A program made the translations under genes and the position numbers. A stretch of DNA of 64,000 nt, taken from assembly GCA_947652115.1 (NCBI GenBank), contig OX393573.1, forward strand, positions 8,087,548 to 8,151,547. Reading direction: 5' to 3'. The notes under the pieces were generated by a model that had not been told where the DNA came from, searched no databases, and saw only the letters and a list, made by a program, of their open reading frames with translations. Source of the DNA: Blastomussa wellsi. Taxonomy: Eukaryota > Cnidaria > Anthozoa > Scleractinia > Plerogyridae. Shown piece by piece: positions 56,701 through 64,000 of this stretch; positions within the stretch are counted from its first letter, which is position 1, and the number at the start of each line of letters is the position of its first letter.

Positions 56701-59700
56701 TAATGCCTTTGACGTCGCAAATGAAGTTTGGGTGCCCAGGAATCCGGGACTGGAGCTGCCGACCCCAAACCCAGATACACAACTTTAAATTGGCCATAAT
56801 TTCGGGTAGAAATTTATTATTATTATTATTATTTTATCTGATAGATTTACCGTGTTTAAATAAAAATAAAGTGAAGTGAAGTGAAGAAATCATAGTTTAC
56901 ACCGGGCTCCCGAGAAAGAACATTACACCTTCTAAGAAAAATCTGTAAAAATCTCAGCCATATATGTTAAAATCTATGTCGTTATTAAAAAGTACCAGTG
57001 AGTGCAGTCTGTGCTGTCCCTTAAAAATGCTGAATTTAATGCTGAAAGCACCACAAGTGGACTGAACTTAGTTAGTTGTTTAAACTCTGTTTCTACATTT
57101 TTGTTTTGAGTTACTTTACGTAGTTTGAAGTTTATGATTCTGCAAGTTTCGAATCATGTTTAGAATGTCAGATTTGAATTCACTCACACTTTTACTTTGT
57201 GAAACCAAGTCTACACTTGATCATTTTGTTTTATGGTAAAAAACATTTAGCAGTGAGCTTGTTATGATATGTCCTGTAATCGACCATGAATTTCTTCATC
57301 ACATCACATTGTCAATTTTGTGTCTAGACTCACTTGGCTTTAATCGCCTCATGAGCCATTAGGGACTGATTGTTTATTACGTTGCAGTGGGGTGCGGTGG
57401 TTTTGGAGGGGGGGTTCAATTTTGAAACAAGCTCCATTTTGGGGGGTACATTTTTATCTTGCAAGAAACGTGAGGGGGGTCAAATTTTATGACACAGCAA
57501 ATGGTCAGAAGGGGGGTACACTTTTTAAAATTACAATTGCGAAGGGGGTATAGTTTTCTTAAGTAATTATTTTTGGGGGTACAGTTAAGAAACACCACAC
57601 TTTTTTAAAAAAACACTGCCCCCGTGGGACATAATAAGCAAACGGTCTGATTGCGTTATGGCCAGTAGCATAGAACGGAAGGAAACGGAAGAATGTGAAT
57701 AAATTTGCATAATGCCTCTAACCACAAATTCTGCCACGCTTTCTCTGTTGAAAAAGATGGCAACATCTTCCCGACATTAAACAAGTTCCCTTTCCTCCTA
57801 AAATGATGTTTGTGAAATACAATCGGGTGCATCTTGAAAGGAAGCAAAATGTTGTTGGTATCACATAACAAAGACCACTATATATCGAATTGATAAACAA
57901 CAATGCATTCCACACTGTGGGGTTCCGTCATGTGTCGGCTAGTCAATTGTGGTCAAGAACTATCTAAATCTAACATCTTTGAAATTAAACATGAAGCCAT
58001 TAACGCTTAATTTTACTGATCTCGGGAAATGATCAAGTGAAGCCAGAATTAGCCTGCAAAGCAGGTGGTTTTTGTGGGGGGGGGATGCTTTGAAAACAGA
58101 GATCACAAAAGACCAGCTGCCATTTTGAGTGCGCGAACTCTGGGAAGAGGAAAAAAGAGAAGGGGAGGGCGTAGGAGGGAGGTTGTGAATTACCGCCTGC
58201 CTGGAAACTAGGGTCAAGTGAATTGTCTGTCCATAGAGGGATGGGAAATTCTGATTGGTTGTTACTGAAATTTGTCAATCAATCTGTCAGCATCGGATAC
58301 CATTTCTGACTCTTTCTTGAATGATGGACCTGTGAACGATTGTAGCGAAGCTGCACTTGATAGCTTTCTTCATAGCATCAATGAATAGAAAAAGAGTAAT
58401 CAAAGGATCATCCCAAAGAACAGCTATTAGCAGTGAAAGATTTGATGTATGGGAAGGATGTTCTAGCAATTCTTCCGACTGTTTTCAGATATTTACTGTG
58501 TTCTGGTTTGCAATACGTGAGTGGTTGAATAGAGAGGGAAAGAATGGCACAACTAGCGTTTTACTCATAATTTTCACCGTTGAAAAACCTGATCGATCAG
58601 ATTATGGAATTGCAGTCAATGAATTGCACTTTCGAGGAGCTAAACAGTGTTCACATTTCCGAAATTGTAGTGACACCACCACAGTTCATCTACTACTGTA
58701 CTACCGAAAAGGTACTTGCAGTAAAAAATTTCTTGACTTCCTAAAAGACAACAATAGCAAACTTTATCAAAGCCTAGCAGCAGTAGTAGTGGACGAGTCA
58801 CACTGTAGAAATGTGTACAGGAAAAAGGTGAATTTCAAACTCTTCACTGTTTATTTTCTTGTTAAATCTGAGAAAAATCCTTCCAGCTTTTAAAATCGTG
58901 ACATTTGCAGCCTGGTCAGTAGTTTCATTTTCTTGATAACACTTGTTGCTTCGTCGCATGAGCATTTCTCACTTTTCTACCGCATGGGTTTACAAACACG
59001 ATCGTATAAATGGTCTGATTTTTAATGTCACTGATGTTACACGAGTTTGTTTTGAATTCACATTTGATAGCACGTGGCAACCAACCTTTGGCAGTTCGCT
59101 TCAGAAACAAGTTTCCGGACAGGCGGTTATTCGGTCTTTCGTGATCGCTGTTTTTGAAGCATTCCCCCCACAAAACCGCCTGCTAAGCCAGAATACAACT
59201 GCTAAATGATGTGATCTTTAGACAATAATTGGGATCTTAATGGCCAAGGAAGCAACTCAAGGGGAAAATTAATTCAAGATTCACCGTGTTTGGTGAGAGC
59301 TGCTGGCCGAATTAACGATGGTTAACAAAGCCATTTTCTCAAGGTTTTATACTTATTTTATTAATATATAACTTAAATTTATTTATTATGAACTGCAGTG
59401 CTTCATAACGATTTCTGCCCCTGAGAAAAACGGTAATTGAACGATGTAACTGAGCATTTTATGTGTGATGATAGCAATGACTTCATGTTTGATAGCATGT
59501 TTGACCCTACTGGCCCTACTGTACTTCAGTTTATTGGTGTTCATGTGAAACATCTACGGGCATTCCTCGGAAGTCTTTGGCAAACCTCGGAAATCTTTGT
59601 AAAACTTCGGTAATATCTTCAGGAAAATGGTCAGAAATCGTCGTAAAATTGTCAAAAATTGTTAAAACATGTTTATAAAATAAACAAAATAATACATGGT

Positions 59701-62700
59701 TGCTAGGAGATAATAGAAGTTCTCTTTGAGTGTTCAACTCGATATGTCATTCATTCAATGCGCTCACTCGTGAGATATGGAGTTGAACACCCAAAGAGAA
59801 ATTTCATATCTCCGCACAACCATGTATTATTCTATATTTATTAATAGTTGATTGATCAGCAGCTGCATCACTAGCTACACTTAACGTCATTTCAATACTT
59901 GTGTTGGTCAAGTAGTTTACAACTTGAAGAGCTGTGTACACCGCACTAACGGAAATATTCTTCAAAAAATTAAACAAAAGGCCACAGATTCGAACCTCTA
60001 TGTAAATTAAGTTTCACTTCACTTCACTTCACTTTATTTTTATTTAACCACGGTAAATCTATCAGATAAAATGATAATAATAAAAATTACAATCTACTTT
60101 AATCTGTATAAACATGATCTAAAAATTTAAATAGTAAAAATAGAAAAATAATTAAATTCTGCTTTACATAGATGCCGTGTGCGTTTTATCGATTCAGACG
60201 AAGAAATCGCGACAACCATTTCGAAAAGATTGAAGTGTTTTTGCTTGCCGCAATTCAGGGGACAAGCTGTTCCAGATAACCGCACCATTATAGCTAAAGC
60301 TATTTTTCAGGAAATTGGTGCGGGGCAATGGAACAGCTAGTTTGTTTTCAGAGTTCCTTAAATTATAAGGTGGATCATAATTAGTGAAAAGAGAACTAAG
60401 ATAGTCGGGCGCGGGACCATGTATAGATTTATAGACCATAGTGGCCACTTGTATTTGACGCTGGATATCCAACCGTTTCCAGTTGAGTTGCTCAAAAAGA
60501 GGACCAGCGCTTGTGTCATAACTGGAGAAGGTTAGAATACGGGCAGCCCGGTTTTGCAACTTTTGGAGCTTATTCGAAAGACTTTTGTTACAATTCCCCC
60601 AGACCTCGCTGCATTAATTAAAATATGGTTGAACTAAGGCATTGAAAACGGACTCCAGCGTGGTTCGGTTAACAAAAGGCCTACAACGTTTAATTGCTCC
60701 AATGCCCGATGCGATTTTCTTGGCTATTTTTTCAATGTGCATATTCCATGAAAGGTTTTCGTCTATATGCACACCCAGAGATTTAACCGAGCTAACTTGT
60801 TCAATTATGTCACCACCTATGATTAGTTATGATTAGATTTCAGGTTAACTATTTTTGACTTGCAGAACTGAGTGTCCATAAGGACAAAATTTGAAGGTTT
60901 AATTGTCCCCGCAGGGTTTTGGCCCAGAGGCGAAAACCCGAGGAGGCATCCTTTAGAGTCGGCATGTAAATAGGACTTAAATGTATTGTTTGTGTTGGTA
61001 TACAGAAAAACTCTTGATTTGATCATAGTGGGAGCGCTGATCGAGGGTCTTGGAAGTGAGCACGCAGAGGGTCTTTTTTTTTTGGGGGGGGGGGGGGGGT
61101 GATGATGAAATTCTCTACTAGGACATGGCAACGAATCCTGCAATCTGATTGGTTCTTTAGCGCAATCCGGATTTTCCTATCTCTGCCCACGGGCATGGTT
61201 GGTAACAAAAATCTTGAGGCGAGACACTGAGTGGGAATTCAGATTGTAAAATTCACAGATATTTTATCAGTTAATAGTAAAAGCAATAGCACTAGTAACA
61301 GTAACACCAATAGCAGTTTAGTATTCATAACAATTAATTGTAATTGTATTAGTCTTTAATTTTTAATCTTTAATCATGGTACTCCTAAAACAGTAATGAC
61401 TATACAAGGAGGAATAGTTACAGAAAAATAAATAATTTACACAAAATGTAGGATCAAATAACAATAAATAAGGTAATAAAAACTTAGATAAAAACAAGGT
61501 AATATAAATAATGTAATATAAAATTTGTATGAACTAATCCGACCTAATGAAGCTCAGAGGTATATTGTCCTCGGATAAAAAGAATATTATAAATATCATT
61601 ATTCACGTTCACTTGTTTGAAAGGACAGCAGTTTGGAGCTCTTGATGGTCTGTCATTCAGTATGACATCAGGTGGAAGTGATGTGCCGACATGGCCCATA
61701 TAGATTTTATAAAACATGGTGCCTTGTGAAAGAAGTCTTCGGTGATGGAGCGAGTCCCATCCAAGACTTTGTACCATTGGTGTAACATGGCTATAACGCA
61801 AGTAGTCATTTAAGACATATCGAGCGGCTCTTCACTGAACAGATTCAATTTTGTTTATGTTCTGTTGCCTGAATGGATTCCATACACAGGACGCATATTC
61901 GAGTTTAGGCCGTACAAGGGTACGGTATGCAGTGTCTTTAACTTTATGGCTACAACCACCCAGTACTGGGCGCAAAAGACCCAAAGTTGAGTTAGCAGTT
62001 TTGCAAATGTTGTCTACATGTTCATTCCAACTTAAGTTACCTGATATTGTAATACCGAGGTACTTTGTTGAGTTAACTTTGGATATAGGTAAGCCATTTA
62101 AAGTGTATTGAAACAGGATTGGAGACTTTTTACATGTTATTCCCAAATGGTAACATTTTTCAACGTTAAAGTTAAGTTGCCAGCTTTTTGACCAAGAAGA
62201 TAATTGGTCCAAGTCAATTTGTAAAGCTAAGCAGTCCTGAGAACTTCGAATTTCACTATATAAAATACAGTCGCCAGCAAAGAGATGCAAATTAGCATTA
62301 ATACATTTCGTGATGTCATTTATATACAGTAGAAATAACACTGGCCCCAAAATTGAACCTTGTGGGACCCCAGATAAAACGGGCTTAGGAGAAGATTGAG
62401 TGAAATTTATGGAGACAAGTTGAGATCGATTCGACAAGAACGCCTTGATCCACAACAGCGTATTTCCTCTGATTCCATAATAGTCCAATTTCAGTAATAG
62501 TCTTTGATGGGGTACCGAGTCAAAGGCTTTCGAGAAGTCAAGCAAGATAGCAAGTAATAGTTATAGTGTGAACTTCAATCGATAAACCAATACTTGATAA
62601 CAATCGAAGATTGAAATCGATTTCCGATACCAATCAATTGAAATCTATAAAGAAATAAAGTTGTGAGTTTGATTGACATTGATTTCCGATAGAAATCGAG

Positions 62701-63783
62701 AAAGATTGACTTATTGAATGTTATCGATTTTTATTGATTGTTATCGGAAACAATTTTTTTCGTTTTACAAGTACCTTATGCTAAGAGATGGCAGCGATCT
62801 GGAGGACTGATTCACTATGCGAGATAACGCTGGAATGAGTGGACATGTAAACCAAGTGGGATGAACACTCTGCCTCGACTAGAAGATGAACTCGATAATA
62901 AATTGTTTACTAGATAGCAATGCCAGTCTTCAGTGAATACTCTTTTGGATTATCGATTGTTATCGATTTTTGCCAATCAATAACAATCAATAATTTTTTC
63001 TGAGTTCGATTGTTATCGATTACCGATATCCATTGACAGCAATCGGCGATTGATATCAACAGATATCGAGTGTACTGATTGATTCCCGATATAGATTGAC
63101 TATGCCTGGTGTGAACAATAACCCTAACCATCGTCAGATTGATTTCTTTTTACCAAAATTTTTATTATTTTTTTACACATTGTTTGCACTTGGGCCTTTT
63201 AATTAATACGTAAAATTCACTTTCCAGTACAGCCAAAAATTTACTTCCCAGATTGGATAAGTAGTTTAATTAGTTCATTGTCGTTTTTTTTGTCCCAAAA
63301 ATTTACTTTCCAGTGGCAATCGGGTAAGTGTTAGTGTTGAGCCCTGAACTTACTGTTTAAGATATCACCATCTTCCAAGGGTCTCATGTCAGGAATGCCA
63401 TGACAAATCACTTCATTGACAGATCTGTTTTAAAATATAAAATGCACTTAGCAATCCTCTTTGATTGTGGAGCAGCAGAAGCTTCTGGTACCAGTCAGTA
63501 TACTCCTGGTGCAAGCACCAGACAATGATATTGATTCCACTGCCAGTAAGTGCACAAACCTCAATGTCTTACAGATTAACATTGTGTTCAAACAGGGTGT
63601 AAACGATGTTTTGGCCGCTGGCCGGGAGTCTGGCTAGTGAACTTTATGCAGGTTCATCCTGATTCTCCTGAGGATCTATCTGTATTTTATAGGCACAAGC
63701 AACCAATTGACTTACGTGCAACATGACTTTGGAAATCCATGATAGTTAAGCGGTGATGGATAACAGTTTCTCTCTAGACAAGC
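42803..63783 (-). CDS. METAP1: Methionine aminopeptidase 1, C-terminal two thirds
   Basis: Eight exons, in gene order 63716-63783, 63354-63424, 48216-48347, 47464-47569, 47353-47390, 47036-47101, 45313-45362 and 42803-42919, give 216 codons ending at TAA. All borders are GT/AG and all phases agree. The enzyme removes the initiator methionine from nascent cytosolic proteins; it has a pita-bread fold with two metal ions. All five ligands are visible: Asp in ILNIDITIYY, Asp in [10 protein letters not shown], His in GHGIHELFH, Glu in FTIEPMIS and Glu in SAQFEQTLL, plus the active-site His in VICHGIPD. Sequence detail ([18 protein letters not shown]) fits cytosolic METAP1 better than mitochondrial METAP1D. 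The N-terminal zinc-binding region must lie right of the window. The 15 kb intron is loaded with mobile elements. AATAAA (minus strand, near 42424-42429) could be the polyadenylation signal. Confidence 0.93.
43206..43526. mobile_element. METAP1: MITE with about 40-bp imperfect TIRs (321 bp)
   Basis: TAGCCTGTGTCGAGACGTAA at the left and CATCTGAGACGCAGGCTA at the right are inverted, as are AACCCCGGTTAT / AACTGGGGTTT just inside. Lies in the last METAP1 intron. Confidence 0.65.
43527..45312. other. METAP1: METAP1 intron, mostly unclassified
   Basis: ACCTGCAAACAGAATCCCCC (44474) and GGGGAGCCTGTTTGCAGGCT (44625) are inverted and may bound a small element that contains CTCGCTTCCCTTCGCTCGC. Otherwise nothing supported. 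Confidence 0.35.
45313..45362 (-). CDS. METAP1: METAP1 exon [16 protein letters not shown]
   Basis: 50 nt; acceptor TTGACTTAAG, donor GTAGATAC. Encodes (G)[16 protein letters not shown], matching the WPD-WTAVT segment of type 1 enzymes. Confidence 0.92.
45608..46112. mobile_element. Inverted-repeat element in a METAP1 intron (about 505 bp)
   Basis: CGGCTTTTCTGCAGCC...TATAGGGCGATTTT at the left pairs with CCCGCCTATATAAAAGCCC...AAAAGCCG at the right. TTGTTTACTTTCCTCATTAG and CTAATGAGAAAAATATTG are also inverted. No coding capacity. Confidence 0.6.
46113..47035. other. METAP1: METAP1 intron, nothing recognised
   Basis: AT-rich intron between two exons; no repeat or gene supported. Confidence 0.3.
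47036..47101 (-). CDS. METAP1: METAP1 exon with first metal-binding Glu
   Basis: Encodes [20 protein letters not shown] and SQ; the Glu of TIEPM is a metal ligand. Acceptor TTTATTTCAG, donor GTATGAAG. Confidence 0.95.
47353..47390 (-). CDS. METAP1: METAP1 38-nt micro-exon
   Basis: Only 38 nt between TTTTCTCAG and GTAAGTG. Encodes [12 protein letters not shown]; phases match both neighbours exactly. Confidence 0.92.
47464..47569 (-). CDS. METAP1: METAP1 exon with metal-binding His
   Basis: Encodes [20 protein letters not shown] and [14 protein letters not shown]. The last codon is split (GA|G), so the residue after GIH is Glu, where vertebrates have Lys. Donor GTAAGTAA. Confidence 0.95.
47696..48153. 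mobile_element. Palindrome of two PLE-type tails with TTA microsatellite at each end
   Basis: Left arm 47813-47947 and right arm 47992-48133 are imperfect reverse complements around a 44-bp centre. Each arm, read outward from the centre, holds CTGATGATGGCTTCCGCTC and then TGTCGAAACGTCAGTCAC (AAATG in the right arm). The CGAAACGTCAG core matches the 3' end of the PLE near 32050. (TTA)n tracts lie at 47697-47770 and 48136-48153. The element sits in the 0.64 kb METAP1 intron, 63 bp from an exon. Confidence 0.65.
48216..48347 (-). CDS. METAP1: METAP1 exon with both metal-binding Asp
   Basis: Acceptor CAATCTGTAG, donor GTATGT. Encodes [20 protein letters not shown] through [11 protein letters not shown], including the two ligand aspartates. 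Confidence 0.95.
48570..48805. mobile_element. MITE with about 55-bp TIRs
   Basis: CTCAGCCTTTGAAACATCCT and AGGATGTTTCAAGGCTGAG are inverted and extend through CTTGCCTGCAGTGCA / TGCACTGTAGGCAAG. Lies at the start of the large METAP1 intron. Confidence 0.75.
48806..49479. other. METAP1: METAP1 intron, nothing recognised
   Basis: Contains GTTCGAG(T/C) repeats near 48860-48900. No gene. Confidence 0.3.
49480..49582 (+). ncRNA. 5S rRNA-derived pseudogene or SINE3-like head
   Basis: Matches animal 5S rRNA in order: ATACCACAAGG, TCACATCTGATC, GAAGCTAAGC, GTTGGGCAGGGTTAGTA and TTGGATGGGTG. The internal promoter region (box C-like GAAGCTAAGC...GGATGGGTG) is well kept, the 5' end is poor and the 3' stem is lost after GACAGGA. 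A TTTTCTTTTTT run follows, as after Pol III genes. It is a single copy, so a pseudogene or 5S-derived SINE is more likely than a working gene. Confidence 0.7.
49583..51157. other. METAP1: METAP1 intron, unclassified
   Basis: TGTATATTGTAT-type short repeats at 50230-50300. GGCCATGGCCTACC occurs at 50007-50020 and again near 48437, a small dispersed repeat. No gene. Confidence 0.3.
51158..52230. mobile_element. Foldback element, 1.07 kb, with 136-145 bp arms
   Basis: Left arm 51158-51302 (TGCAGGTCACAGGTCACAGG onward) and right arm 52095-52230 are reverse complements, differing mainly by one extra copy of CACAGGT in the left. The centre has no gene but contains a second palindrome at 51499-51756. 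Confidence 0.85.
51499..51756. mobile_element. Inner foldback element nested in the one above
   Basis: Arms of about 112 bp (CTAGCTGCAGCACAGGGAA and reverse complement) with only minor mismatches surround an A-rich loop of about 30 bp at 51613-51640. GAAAGCGTCCTA(C/T)TATCGAAAAC-like sequence adjoins the loop. Confidence 0.85.
52231..53359. other. METAP1: METAP1 intron, nothing recognised
   Basis: AT-rich; no repeat or gene supported. Confidence 0.3.
53360..53624. mobile_element. Palindromic MITE (265 bp)
   Basis: The ends CATTATGGGATTAGCAACTA and TAGTTGCTAATCCCATAAT are inverted. Inner arms GACTGAGATACAGCCA / TGGCTGTATCTCA and ACAAAGAAATGT / ACATTTCTTTGT are also inverted. Confidence 0.8.
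53625..55220. other. METAP1: METAP1 intron, nothing recognised
   Basis: No supported gene, RNA or repeat. Confidence 0.3.
55234..55580. repeat. Direct repeat of about 50 bp, 280 bp apart
   Basis: ACAAACTTTACTCTGATTGG followed by ATAG(T/G)GTAACT(A/G)CTATG occurs at about 55240 and 55525, which might mark the duplicated edges of an insertion. Confidence 0.55.
55581..56812. other. METAP1: METAP1 intron, nothing recognised
   Basis: Unclassified AT-rich DNA before the LINE fragment. Confidence 0.3.
56813..56886 (+). mobile_element. Short 3'-end fragment of the L2/CR1-like LINE
   Basis: TTATCTGATAGATTTACCG, AAATAAAAATAAAG and (TGAAG)n at the end are the exact inverse of the 3' end of the LINE at 60014-60840. 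Only the last 50-75 bp were inserted. Confidence 0.75.
56887..58049. other. METAP1: METAP1 intron; G-run-spaced sequence at 57395-57585
   Basis: GGGGGTAC(A/T) or GGGGGGTC occurs about every 25-55 bp between 57400 and 57585. No gene seen. Confidence 0.4.
58050..59185 (+). mobile_element. TIR element with a RecQ-like helicase remnant
   Basis: The left end TAGCCTGCAAAGCAGGTGG and right end CCGCCTGCTA are inverted. The arms extend about 80 bp (GTGGGGG...ATGCTTTGAAAACAG / TTTTTGAAGCATTCCCCCCA, AGATCACAAAAGACC / GGTCTTTCGTGATC). AGCCAGAAT at 58041-58049 and 59186-59194 may be a 9-bp target duplication. Inside lies the decayed helicase of the next entry. Helicase-bearing TIR elements such as Academ, or a Mutator-type element with a captured gene, are possible classes; I cannot choose. 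Confidence 0.6.
58380..58830 (+). pseudogene. RecQ-like DNA helicase fragment, multiply frameshifted
   Basis: Pieces in three frames follow helicase order: SQRTAISS (Q-motif-like), then [10 protein letters not shown], where the Walker A glycine-lysine should follow but the sequence is changed. [18 protein letters not shown] resembles the strand before motif Ia, then [15 protein letters not shown], and [11 protein letters not shown] is the motif II (DExH) box. The motif order and VVVDESH support a superfamily 2 RecQ-type helicase. It cannot bind ATP as it stands and has several frameshifts. Confidence 0.55.
59186..60013. other. METAP1: METAP1 intron with a small hairpin element
   Basis: 59688-59832 is an imperfect palindrome (AATACATGGTTG.../...CAACCATGTATT; GAACACCCAAAGAGAA / TTCTCTTTGAGTGTTC), probably a MITE. 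Nothing else seen. Confidence 0.5.
60014..60840 (-). pseudogene. L2/CR1-like LINE, 3' end only
   Basis: Minus-strand remains of the RT C-terminus. From 60840, fragments [20 protein letters not shown] and [16 protein letters not shown] lead, after an internal stop near 60615, to the open frame 60559-60194 ([44 protein letters not shown]). A 3' UTR follows, ending in the pentamer repeat (TGAAG)n at 60016-60036, typical of CR1/L2 tails. 5'-truncated. Confidence 0.8.
60841..61489. other. METAP1: METAP1 intron with a G-run
   Basis: T8G17-type run at 61074-61099; otherwise unclassified. Confidence 0.35.
61490..62552 (-). pseudogene. L2/CR1-like LINE reverse transcriptase remnant
   Basis: The open frame 62545-61832 holds RT blocks [55 protein letters not shown] and [16 protein letters not shown]. 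The catalytic box reads [11 protein letters not shown], with Gly in place of the first catalytic Asp of FADD. A TGA stop near 61830 interrupts the frame, which continues ([19 protein letters not shown]) to 61544. It begins abruptly at 62552, so it is 5'-truncated. A different subfamily from the LINE at 60014. Confidence 0.85.
62565..63125. repeat. ATCGAT/TTATCGATT-rich degenerate repeat region
   Basis: Dozens of variants of (A)ATCGAT(T), GATAACAATC and GTTATCGATT on both strands fill 62570-62760 and 62935-63080. GTGTGAAC occurs at both edges (about 62571 and 63110). The pattern also appears weakly at 12895-13070. Confidence 0.6.
63354..63424 (-). CDS. METAP1: METAP1 exon with active-site His
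   Basis: Encodes [20 protein letters not shown] and ILN. The His of CHGIPD is the conserved active-site residue. Borders AAAACAG and GTAAGTTC. Confidence 0.92.
63425..63715. other. METAP1: METAP1 intron between two exons
   Basis: 291 bp, nothing but splice sites recognised. Confidence 0.5.
63716..63783 (-). CDS. METAP1: METAP1 exon with CYPSPLNY
   Basis: Acceptor TTTCTACAG, donor GTAAGT. Encodes [18 protein letters not shown] and then KSCCT, split in phase 2 with the next exon. This substrate-pocket segment is highly conserved in type 1 enzymes. Confidence 0.9.
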
Positions 63784-64000
63784 CTGTAGAAACACAAGTG
63801 ATAATTATATTATATTGAATCTACAATTACCAGCAGTAGTAAGGGGTGCCGGTTTTGGACTTAGCCAAATCAGAAGCGAGGGGTTTGGGTCACAGGACCA
63901 TGTTGCATATAGAATGAGAAAAAGCATTTCAATAAAATGACGTCACCATGGGAATCAAAGTAATTGAGCATGCAACAGAACTATCAGTAATCTACCATTT

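Overview
The window is animal nuclear DNA, most likely from an anthozoan cnidarian and by impression a stony coral. Two intron-rich animal genes lie in it. Both are cut by long introns full of transposons of kinds common in anthozoan genomes: a DIRS-like element, a Penelope-like element, a Crypton-type tyrosine recombinase, non-LTR LINEs, tRNA- and 5S-derived SINE-like sequences, and many foldback or MITE-like elements. There are no bacterial-style gene clusters. The species cannot be named from the sequence.

Layout. 1-4.6 kb holds a structurally complete but frameshifted DIRS-like retrotransposon on the minus strand, with inverted terminal repeats and the internal region that copies the joined element ends. 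5.2-21.6 kb holds the 3' part of a plus-strand gene resembling anosmin-1 (ANOS1/KAL1). Five firm exons and one tentative exon give two fibronectin type III domains and a hydrophobic C-terminal tail; the introns contain a 1.15 kb long-TIR element with 10-bp flanking repeats, several MITEs and a decayed LINE. 21.6-42.8 kb is the space between the two convergent genes. It contains large palindromes, a Penelope-like element inside a 100-bp satellite, a decayed Crypton-like tyrosine recombinase, a 63-bp satellite rich in palindromes, long GGA/TCC tracts and a small tandem array carrying tRNA-Thr-like sequences.

42.8-63.8 kb holds the 3' two thirds of methionine aminopeptidase 1 (METAP1) on the minus strand. 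Eight exons with consistent splice phases carry all five metal ligands. Its 15 kb intron between 48.3 and 63.4 kb holds a 5S-derived sequence, nested foldback elements, a TIR-flanked element with a ruined RecQ-like helicase, and two L2/CR1-like LINE remnants.

The two host genes are convergent and have no evident functional link: one product is probably an extracellular or cell-surface matrix protein, the other a cytosolic enzyme that removes initiator methionine. Every mobile-element gene I could read carries frameshifts, stops or catalytic substitutions. The best candidates for a closer look are the zinc-finger Crypton-like recombinase, the two-FN3 anosmin with a possible lipid anchor, the helicase-bearing TIR element and the PLE-tail palindromes with hammerhead-like motifs.
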